Shown here one piece after another: positions 6,836 through 11,724 of a stretch of 11,724 nucleotides of DNA (the stretch's first letter is position 1; every line of letters starts with the position of its first letter). The translations under genes were made by a program, and so were the position numbers. Source of the stretch: an uncultured Clostridia bacterium (GTDB taxonomy: Bacteria > Bacillota_A > Clostridia > Christensenellales > Aristaeellaceae). Below the pieces are notes generated by a model. That model did not search any database, was not told where the DNA came from, and worked only from the letters and a program-made list of their open reading frames with translations. The stretch is from NCBI GenBank assembly GCA_946408865.1, contig CAMJTZ010000048.1, positions 1 through 11,724 of the forward strand, read 5' to 3'.

Positions 6836-7007
6836 GTCGGGAGAAACATGCAGGAAAAGGCTCCGCCGGAGCCGCCGAAGGAGTAACGCTCTCAGGTAAA
6901 CAGACTGCATGCGGACGACATTCCGGAGAATCCGCCGTTTTCGGCGGTGCCGAAGGTGCAATGGCTGCACGGTCGTGTGGTCAAATCTCTCAGGCAAAAG
7001 GACGGAA
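6836..7007 (+). promoter_or_regulatory. Tandem glycine riboswitch (two aptamers)
   Basis: Aptamer 1 has P1 CATGCAG/CTGCATG (6847-6853/6905-6911), a GGCTCC-GCC-GGAGCC hairpin, GCCGAAGGAG (6873-6882) and CTCAGGTAAA (6891-6900). Aptamer 2 has P1 TTCCG/CGGAA (6921-6925/7003-7007), CCGGAGAA, hairpin CCGCCG-TTTT-CGGCGG (6932-6947), GCCGAAGG (6949-6956), a GTGCA/TGCAC stem-loop and CTCTCAGGCAAAAGGAC (6987-7003). These are the conserved glycine-aptamer elements, repeated in the correct order. The leader GTCG (6836-6839) can pair with linker CGAC (6916-6919) across an asymmetric GA-rich loop, resembling the P0 kink-turn known in tandem glycine riboswitches. Aptamer 1 is less canonical (GGAAAA instead of GGAGAG; TAAACAGAC instead of CAAAAGGAC). 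It controls the symporter gene downstream. Confidence 0.93.
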
Positions 7008-7039
7008 AAGCAGCGAACGCTTCGCGGAATGGCTTTTCC
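7004..7039 (+). promoter_or_regulatory. Candidate antiterminator of the riboswitch expression platform
   Basis: GGAAAAGC (7004-7011) pairs perfectly over 8 bp with GCTTTTCC (7032-7039), enclosing a smaller hairpin GCGAA-CGC-TTCGC (7013-7025). Together these occupy both the base and the top of the terminator stem. The 5' arm shares GGAA with the 3' strand of aptamer-2 P1, so the two folds exclude each other. By this reading bound glycine frees the terminator, giving an OFF switch. Confidence 0.6.
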
Positions 7040-7053
7040 ATTCCGCGTTTTTT
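7023..7053 (+). terminator. Riboswitch-controlled intrinsic terminator
   Basis: Ten-bp perfect stem CGCGGAATGG (7023-7032) / CCATTCCGCG (7038-7047), loop CTTTT, followed by six T (7048-7053). It lies between aptamer 2 and the symporter's ribosome binding site. Confidence 0.92.
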
Positions 7054-7085
7054 CCGGCCCGCAGGAATGAGGGAGGTATCATATC

Positions 7086-8624
7086 ATGAACGATCTGCTC
7101 GCTTCCGTCTCCAGCGTGAACGATGCGGTCAACGGTGTCGTCTGGGGCGTCCCGGCGCTGGCGCTGCTGGCGTTTGTCGGCGTGCTGATGACGGTGCTCA
7201 CCAAAGTGTTCCAGGTGACCCATTTCGGCCACTGGATGAAGAAGACCATCGGCGCTGTCTTCAGGGACAAGCACGTCACCTCCCATACCAGGGACAAGAG
7301 CATTTCGCAGTTCCAGAGCCTCTGCACCGCCCTGGCCGCGACGGTCGGCACCGGCAATATCGTCGGCGTGGCCGGCGCCATCCTGGTCGGCGGCCCGGGG
7401 GCTGTGTTCTGGATGTGGATCATGGCCTTCCTGGGCATGATGACCAACTATTCCGAAAACGTGCTGGGCATCTTCTACCGCCGCCGTAACGCCGGCGGTG
7501 AATGGTCCGGCGGCGCCATGTACTACCTGCGGGACGGCCTGGGCGCAAAGAAGGGCTGCAGGGTCGTCGGCAAGGTGCTGGCCGCCCTCTTCGCCGTATT
7601 CTGCCTCATTGCCTCCTTCGGCATCGGCAACATGACGCAGGTGAACTCCATTTCCGGCAATATGGACGCGGTCTTCGGCGTACCGACCTGGGTAACCGGC
7701 CTGGTCATCACCGTTCTGGTCGGCCTGGTGGTTGTCGGCGGCCTGAAGCGGATCGCCGCCGTCACGGAGAAGATTGTTCCCTTCATGGTTATTCTTTATA
7801 TGATCGGCACCGTCGCAATTTTCTTTATCAATATTACGCATATCGGAGCCGTGTTCACTGCCATTTTCCGCGGCGCCTTCGCGACGGAAGCGGCCGCCGG
7901 CGGCATCGTGGGCTACGGCATCAAGCTGGCCATTGAGCAGGGCATGAAGCGCGGCGTCTTCTCCAATGAAGCCGGTCTCGGCTCCTCCGTGATGGTTCAT
8001 TCCAATTCCAATGCCCATGAACCTGTCAGGCAGGGCATGTGGGGCATCTTTGAAGTTTTTGCGGATACGATTGTGGTCTGCACGCTGACCGCCTTCGCGG
8101 TCCTTTCCTCCGGGCTCATCAACCTTGAAACCGGCAAACTGGTCAGCGAAACCTTCACGACCCAGGCCGGCGCGACGATCACCCTGAGCAAGGCCAATCT
8201 GGTTTCCGCCGTGTTCAATCAGCAGTTCGGTTTCGTCGGTTCCGCCTTTATCGCCGTCTCCATCATGCTCTTCGCCTTCTCCACGGTGCTGGGCTGGAGC
8301 CATTACGGCACCAAAGCCTGTGAGTATCTGTTCGGTGAAAAGCGCACCGTCCCCTACCGTGTGATCTTTGTGCTGCTGGTCTTCGGCGGCGCGGTCATGG
8401 GCGACAACCTGGCCTGGGATCTGGCGGATACCTTCAACGGCTTGATGATGATCCCGAACCTGATCGGCGTGATCGCTCTTTCCGGTACGGTCATGAAAAT
8501 CACAAAGAATTATGTGGACCGCCGCATCCGCGGCCGGAAGGAAGTGGAGCCCCTGCTCAGTGCTTTCCCGGACATCCAGGCGGAGCAGGAAGCCGCCCTT
8601 TCCGCTGGCGAAAGCGACGATTGA
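7086..8624 (+). CDS. Sodium:alanine/glycine symporter (AGCS family)
   Basis: 512-residue inner-membrane protein that takes up alanine and/or glycine with sodium. Family hallmarks: the unwound first-core-helix region ALAATVGTGNIVG (82-94), GGPGAVFWMW (102-111), the NYSEN/GGAMYY region (121-147) and RGVFSNEAGLGSS (289-301). Around ten hydrophobic segments follow the LeuT-like pattern and the tail is short and cytoplasmic. Length is normal for AgcS/AlsT proteins. GGGAGG (7071-7076) sits 9 nt before the ATG. The glycine riboswitch upstream makes glycine a likely substrate and suggests shut-off when glycine is plentiful. The stop is 16 bp from the end of the convergent recQ gene, with no room for a conventional terminator. 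No paired gcv genes are present. Confidence 0.95.
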   Translation: MNDLLASVSSVNDAVNGVVWGVPALALLAFVGVLMTVLTKVFQVTHFGHWMKKTIGAVFRDKHVTSHTRDKSISQFQSLCTALAATVGTGNIVGVAGAILVGGPGAVFWMWIMAFLGMMTNYSENVLGIFYRRRNAGGEWSGGAMYYLRDGLGAKKGCRVVGKVLAALFAVFCLIASFGIGNMTQVNSISGNMDAVFGVPTWVTGLVITVLVGLVVVGGLKRIAAVTEKIVPFMVILYMIGTVAIFFINITHIGAVFTAIFRGAFATEAAAGGIVGYGIKLAIEQGMKRGVFSNEAGLGSSVMVHSNSNAHEPVRQGMWGIFEVFADTIVVCTLTAFAVLSSGLINLETGKLVSETFTTQAGATITLSKANLVSAVFNQQFGFVGSAFIAVSIMLFAFSTVLGWSHYGTKACEYLFGEKRTVPYRVIFVLLVFGGAVMGDNLAWDLADTFNGLMMIPNLIGVIALSGTVMKITKNYVDRRIRGRKEVEPLLSAFPDIQAEQEAALSAGESDD

Positions 8625-8640
8625 TCGGCTTTGGAAGTTT

Positions 8641-10692
8641 TCAATGTGAAGATTTCAGTACCAGCTTCTTCAGCCGGCTCCGGATCGCCCCTTCCGTCCG
8701 TTTGTGAATCGCGGACATTTCGCGGATCGTCCGGCCTTCCGCCTGTTCCTGCAGCAGCTGATCGTCCTCTTTTTTGCTCCAGGACTGGTAGGCTTCCGTT
8801 TTCCCCCGCGCGATCACCTTATCCTTATAGGCCTGAAATTTACCGGTCTCCGGGTTTTCTTTCCCGGAGGCCTTCTTCTTTTCCGGTTCAGGCGCGTAAT
8901 ACCGGATCAGCCGGAGAATCGCTTCCCCGTATTTTCCGGCTTTGAACAATCCCATACCGTCCACGGCAGCGAGCTGCTTTTTGTTCCTGGGCAGCACCCT
9001 GCACAGATCCCGCAGCGTCGCGTCGGAGAACAGCGTGGACGCTGCAATATACTCCCGCGCAGAAATTTCAAACCGCAGCCGCTGCAGCGCCTGGAACAAG
9101 TCTTCTCCCGTAACGTCCTTCCGGTTTTGCAGTCCCCGCTTCATGGCGACCCGCCGCTGCCTGAACAGCACCTCCCGGGACTGGTTATTCAGCTTCAGAC
9201 AGCCGTTTTCGCCGGATTCAAGATACCCCTGTTCCTGCAGAGCGCGAACCGCCTCCCGGACCGTGGATTCCTCCATATCGTTCATCAGCCCGAAAGTTGT
9301 CAGCTCCGCAGGATTCAGGCCCTCCGGCGCCGGAGACGGCATCTCGCCGCGCAGGAGCTTAATAATCACTTCCCCGCTGTATTTCTGTTCCGTCCGCGCG
9401 ACGCAGGAAAGGATCATCTGCGCCTCTGTGGTGATGTCTTTATGTTCGCAGTCCGGCACGCAGTTCGAGCAGTTTCCGCAGTTTTCCGGCGCGCTTTCCC
9501 CGAAGTAGCGGAGCAGATCCCGCCGCAGGCATCTCCTGGATTTTGCGTAGAAGACCATCCACTTCAGACGTTCTTCGTCCTTCGCCCGCACCTCCGCCTG
9601 CTCCTCGGGGGTCAGGTCCGGATTCGGGTCGGAGTGGTCAATCAGCCAGTGCGCGGTCGCTACGTCCTGCGGCGCGTACAGCAGAATGCAGTCCGCGTCG
9701 CACCCGTCGCGTCCGGCCCGGCCGGCTTCCTGGTAGTATGCTTCCAGGCTTTTCGGCATATTGTAATGGATCACGTAGGACACGTTTGATTTATCGATAC
9801 CCATGCCGAAGGCGTTCGTCGCCACCATAACCCTTTTCCGGTCAAAAAGGAAATCTTCCTGGTTTTTCCGTCTTTCCTCCGGATCCAGGCCAGCGTGATA
9901 CCGGGTCACGGAAAATCCCTCCCGGTCCAGATCGGCACAGACCGCCTCCACGTTTTTGCGTGTGGCGCAATAGATGATGCCGGACTGCCGGTACCGGTCC
10001 CGCAGCAGTTCCGAAAGCGTTCTGTCCCTGTCTTTGGGCGAGTAGACCGAAAAGGAAAGATTGGGCCGGTCAAATCCGGTGGTAACCGTCAGCGGATCCT
10101 TCAGCTGCAGATTCTCCAGAATGTCTTTCCGAACATTCGGCGTGGCTGTCGCGGTAAAAGCTCCGACAGCGGGACGCTTTTCCAGCAATCGGATGAACTC
10201 CGGTATCTTCAGGTAATTCGGGCGGAAGTCCTGTCCCCACTGGGAGATGCAGTGTGCTTCGTCCACTGCAATCAGCGGGATTTCCATATGCCGGCACATT
10301 TCCTGAAAGCCCGGCGCCTGCAGTCTCTCCGGCGCCACATAAAGGATTTTATATGCGCCTGTCGCCGCCTGGTATGCGGTTTCCCGATATTCGTTCTCTT
10401 CCATGGAGCTGTTCAGGAAAGCTGCCGCGATCCCGCGAAGTTTCAGCGCGGTTACCTGGTCTTTCATCAGCGAGATCAGCGGAGAAATGACAAGGGTGGT
10501 TCCCTCTGTCAGCAGGGCCGGAATCTGGTAACAGATGGATTTGCCCGATCCCGTCGGCATCACGCCAAGCACGTCCCGCCCCTCCAGCAGTCCCTCCGCC
10601 AGTTCTTTTTGTCCGGCCCGGAAGGCCTGATATCCGTAAATCTTCTTCAGCGTTTCAAGCGTCCTGTCTTTCGTGTTCATCCTGCGCACCAT
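8641..10692 (-). CDS. recQ: ATP-dependent DNA helicase RecQ
   Basis: 683-residue 3'-5' DNA helicase of the SF2 RecQ family, acting in recombination and repair. Walker A MPTGSGKS (45-52), DEAH (144-147) followed by the aromatic-rich loop CISQWGQDFRPNY (148-160), TATAT (180-184), and the helicase C motif QEAGRAGRDG (321-330). A zinc module uses C388, C405, C408 and C411. A winged-helix RQC-like part is near 420-510 and an HRDC domain near 528-600. A charged linker (603-632) leads to a C-terminal HTH/SANT-like segment (YQSW at 635 to RSRLKKL at 671-677). The start is ambiguous: ATG 10692 lies only 1 nt from GAGAAG, GTG 10689 is better spaced, and ATG 10680 (MNTKDR) best matches the family N-terminus. 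Confidence 0.95.
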   Translation of the reverse strand: MVRRMNTKDRTLETLKKIYGYQAFRAGQKELAEGLLEGRDVLGVMPTGSGKSICYQIPALLTEGTTLVISPLISLMKDQVTALKLRGIAAAFLNSSMEENEYRETAYQAATGAYKILYVAPERLQAPGFQEMCRHMEIPLIAVDEAHCISQWGQDFRPNYLKIPEFIRLLEKRPAVGAFTATATPNVRKDILENLQLKDPLTVTTGFDRPNLSFSVYSPKDRDRTLSELLRDRYRQSGIIYCATRKNVEAVCADLDREGFSVTRYHAGLDPEERRKNQEDFLFDRKRVMVATNAFGMGIDKSNVSYVIHYNMPKSLEAYYQEAGRAGRDGCDADCILLYAPQDVATAHWLIDHSDPNPDLTPEEQAEVRAKDEERLKWMVFYAKSRRCLRRDLLRYFGESAPENCGNCSNCVPDCEHKDITTEAQMILSCVARTEQKYSGEVIIKLLRGEMPSPAPEGLNPAELTTFGLMNDMEESTVREAVRALQEQGYLESGENGCLKLNNQSREVLFRQRRVAMKRGLQNRKDVTGEDLFQALQRLRFEISAREYIAASTLFSDATLRDLCRVLPRNKKQLAAVDGMGLFKAGKYGEAILRLIRYYAPEPEKKKASGKENPETGKFQAYKDKVIARGKTEAYQSWSKKEDDQLLQEQAEGRTIREMSAIHKRTEGAIRSRLKKLVLKSSH

Positions 10693-10727
10693 TCTTCTCA
10701 GTTATTCGTCCTGAATCCTTTATTGAA

Positions 10728-10756
10728 ATCATAACATGTGGAATACGGGCACACAA
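10728..10756 (-). promoter_or_regulatory. Promoter of recQ (extended -10)
   Basis: Minus strand TTGTGT (10756-10751), 17-nt spacer ending in TGT, then TATGAT (10733-10728). The TG one base before the -10 makes it an extended -10 promoter. Start about 10721, giving a roughly 30-nt leader. Confidence 0.6.
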
Positions 10757-10823
10757 GGCGAACAAAATAATTTCAGCCGGTCCGCAGCAAACGCCTGCTG
10801 CTCACCGCCGGAAGAAACCCCAT

Positions 10824-10853
10824 AAAAAATGGAGAACGAACAGATCGTTCTCC
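10824..10853 (-). terminator. Intrinsic terminator, minus strand
   Basis: Nine-bp perfect stem GGAGAACGA (10831-10839) / TCGTTCTCC (10845-10853) with a 5-nt loop. Read on the minus strand it is followed by A and six T (10829-10824). It would end transcripts coming from the deoxyribosyltransferase gene or from the small ORF just before it. It also insulates recQ from them. Confidence 0.88.
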
Positions 10854-10876
10854 GTTGTTTCATACCGGTTTTCGTT

Positions 10877-10957
10877 TCAGGCGGGGAAAAGCGGATGTCC
10901 CTTTGCGTATTTCTCCCGTGCATAAAAGGGTCCCTTCCCCTGCTTTTTCTGTTCCAT
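10877..10957 (-). CDS. Possible 26-residue basic peptide, unrecognised
   Basis: A short frame, ATG at 10957 to TGA at 10877, encoding a highly charged peptide (MEQKKQGKG start, then PFYAREKYAKGHPLFPA). The frame is open for seven more codons upstream (EEKYNER) to a TGA, so EKY occurs twice. It ends 24 nt before a strong terminator, which argues that something is transcribed here on this strand. Against it: no good Shine-Dalgarno is spaced correctly (GAGAAGAG lies too far upstream), no promoter is visible, and I recognise no family. It may simply be the 3' UTR of the deoxyribosyltransferase gene. Confidence 0.25.
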   Translation of the reverse strand: MEQKKQGKGPFYAREKYAKGHPLFPA

Positions 10958-11068
10958 CCGCTCGTTGTATTTCTCTTCTCAGTTTCGGTTCCGGTTGTTT
11001 CCCGGAACACTTATTGACACGACCGGATTGACCCGATGACAGCAAACATTTGCAAATAATACAGAAGC

Positions 11069-11611
11069 TTAAAGGTCGTTTTCCGACAGGTACTGCTTCA
11101 GTTCTTCAATCATCTGATCGCCGTCATAATTCCTGAAGACTTTGATCATGCATCCGCCGATCATCGGATTCAGCTCGAGGCTGGCCTCAATGCTGCGGGT
11201 ATCGGTTTTGAAAGCATAGCAGCGTTTCCCGGCGGCGTAGGCTATACCGAGTTCTACGCAGGCTCCCTCATCCGGCACCCGCCCGTCCAGATTCATGAAA
11301 AGAATGTCCGCCTTCTGAACCTCTTCGGCGTCCAGCTTAAAAATCATTCTTGTGACTTCTTCTTCCGTTTTCCCTTCCAGCAGAGCGGCCTCCAGGCCGT
11401 CGCGCTGCGGCAGGAAAACCTGGTAGCCATAGTCTTCCAGCACCTTTACGATTTTCAGGTTGTAATCCTTCTCGCCCTGGCAGAACATCGGCCCGGCAAA
11501 GTAAACCTTTTTTCCGGCGTGAGTTTCTGCGCTTCCCTCGCATACGGCAGAGGGAATCAGCAGGGCTGTGCAGAGAAAGAATACGCCGATTATCCTGAAA
11601 ATTTTATTCAT
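11069..11611 (-). CDS. Nucleoside 2-deoxyribosyltransferase-like protein with signal peptide
   Basis: 180 residues. Ndt enzymes move 2-deoxyribose between nucleobases in nucleotide salvage. The core starts with VYFAGPMF (36-43) and continues with a VFLPQRDG segment (65-72), KADILFMNLDG (100-110) and DEGACVELGIAYAAGKR (114-130). Residues matching the Lactobacillus active site are present: Y37, D102, D114 and the nucleophile E120. The start at 11611 is supported by AAGGTGG five nt upstream; the longer in-frame start at 11662 lacks such support. The N-terminus is basic (MNKIFR), then hydrophobic (IIGVFFLCTALLIPSAV), then polar, a classical Sec signal with plausible cleavage after GSA (28) or AVC (24). 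No lipobox fits. Known family members are cytoplasmic, so export is unusual. No clear own promoter is visible. Confidence 0.85.
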   Translation of the reverse strand: MNKIFRIIGVFFLCTALLIPSAVCEGSAETHAGKKVYFAGPMFCQGEKDYNLKIVKVLEDYGYQVFLPQRDGLEAALLEGKTEEEVTRMIFKLDAEEVQKADILFMNLDGRVPDEGACVELGIAYAAGKRCYAFKTDTRSIEASLELNPMIGGCMIKVFRNYDGDQMIEELKQYLSENDL

Positions 11612-11661
11612 AAATCCACCTTCCTTGTGCCTTTTCATTTCTGTTGCTGAATCCTGTAGCA

Positions 11662-11705
11662 TAAAAAAGAACGCCGAAACCCATGATTGATAAGGCTTCG
11701 GCGTT
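11662..11705 (-). terminator. Terminator of an unseen minus-strand gene beyond the right edge
   Basis: AACGCCGAA (11670-11678) and TTCGGCGTT (11697-11705) form a 9-bp stem, extended by two G-C pairs past a mismatch. On the minus strand it is followed by C and six T (11668-11663). It separates the deoxyribosyltransferase gene from its upstream neighbour, leaving about 50 nt for a promoter. Confidence 0.85.
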
Positions 11706-11724
11706 GTGGAGCATAGGAGATTCG

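Larger units (their letters stand above)
10693..11068. other. Intergenic stretch between recQ and the deoxyribosyltransferase gene
   Basis: 375 nt without an established gene. From left to right it holds the recQ promoter, a 6-bp hairpin GCAGCA/TGCTGC (10784-10789/10796-10801) of unknown role, a strong minus-strand terminator (10831-10853), a possible 26-codon minus-strand ORF (10877-10957), and repeated TTGAC words (11013-11031) with no matching -10 box. A plus-strand frame at 10829-11017 starts inside the terminator hairpin and is not credible. Confidence 0.6.

Noticed and set aside
5951..6997. 348-residue minus-strand frame across the permease and riboswitch
   Set aside because: Antisense shadow of a coupled exporter permease; it also runs through a structured riboswitch and has no recognisable domain.
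6990..8303. 437-residue open frame on the minus strand opposite the symporter
   Set aside because: Low-complexity, His/Asp/Gly/Glu-rich product typical of the antisense of a GC-rich membrane-protein gene; the plus strand carries an unmistakable AGCS symporter.
8704..9789. 361-residue plus-strand frame opposite recQ
   Set aside because: Arg/Pro/Phe/Leu-rich shadow with no motif; every RecQ motif is present on the other strand.
10222..10245. Gln instead of His in the RecQ aromatic-rich loop (WGQDFRP)
   Set aside because: As I recall this variant is common in Clostridia RecQ proteins, so it is not evidence of inactivation.
10829..11017. 62-residue hydrophobic plus-strand frame
   Set aside because: Its ATG lies within the terminator hairpin, it has no Shine-Dalgarno, and its Phe/Leu richness is what the antisense of a Lys/Glu-rich frame gives.
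11537..11545. Lipoprotein signal on the deoxyribosyltransferase (Cys in SAVC)
   Set aside because: The residues before the Cys do not fit a lipobox (Val at -1, Ser at -3); a Sec type I signal fits better.
1..11724. CRISPR arrays, IS elements, att sites or phage genes
   Set aside because: No regularly spaced repeats, transposase, integrase or target-site duplications were seen; the two tRNA genes are not flanked by an integrase or a repeated tRNA 3' end.

Overview
The window looks like a piece of a Clostridia-type (Bacillota) chromosome, probably from a gut or rumen fibre degrader. This rests on the moderately GC-rich sequence, Shine-Dalgarno-led genes, a tandem glycine riboswitch in front of an AGCS symporter, two serine tRNAs with encoded CCA ends, and a plant-pectin lyase. 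The taxonomic call is an inference; there is no rRNA or marker gene to settle it. I see no phage, IS element or CRISPR array.

Left part (1-3965): the 3' portion of a rhamnogalacturonan lyase gene (PL11 type) runs in from the left edge. It converges on a minus-strand gene for a soluble PAS-PAS-HisKA-HATPase-REC hybrid histidine kinase. That kinase gene carries two separate lesions: an in-frame TAG between the sensor and kinase halves, and a one-base frameshift just before its natural end. As read here it cannot make the full protein.

Middle (3966-6760): a small Cys-rich flavodoxin-fold oxidoreductase has a good sigma-A-type promoter whose -10 box is enclosed by a 9-bp perfect inverted repeat, a likely repressor operator. 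It converges on a minus-strand serine tRNA pair (UGA, then GCU) with its own promoter and terminator. A two-gene ABC exporter (ATPase plus six-TM permease, ATGA overlap) follows on the plus strand.

Right-centre (6761-10760): a promoter, a two-aptamer glycine riboswitch, an intrinsic terminator and an AGCS sodium:alanine/glycine symporter form one regulatory unit. The sequence supports a glycine-OFF switch: the 3' strand of the second aptamer's P1 is also one arm of a potential antiterminator. The symporter gene converges, with only 16 bp between stops, on a recQ-type helicase gene with a C-terminal HTH-like extension.

Right end (10760-11724): a 375-nt stretch holds the recQ promoter, a strong minus-strand terminator and a possible 26-residue ORF. 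It is followed by a minus-strand nucleoside 2-deoxyribosyltransferase-like gene that appears to encode an N-terminal signal peptide, unusual for a family known from the cytoplasm. A last terminator closes an unseen minus-strand gene beyond the right edge.

No single new system is obvious. The items most worth a second look are the exported-looking deoxyribosyltransferase, the amber-split kinase, the palindrome over the flavoprotein promoter, and the explicit switching structure of the riboswitch.
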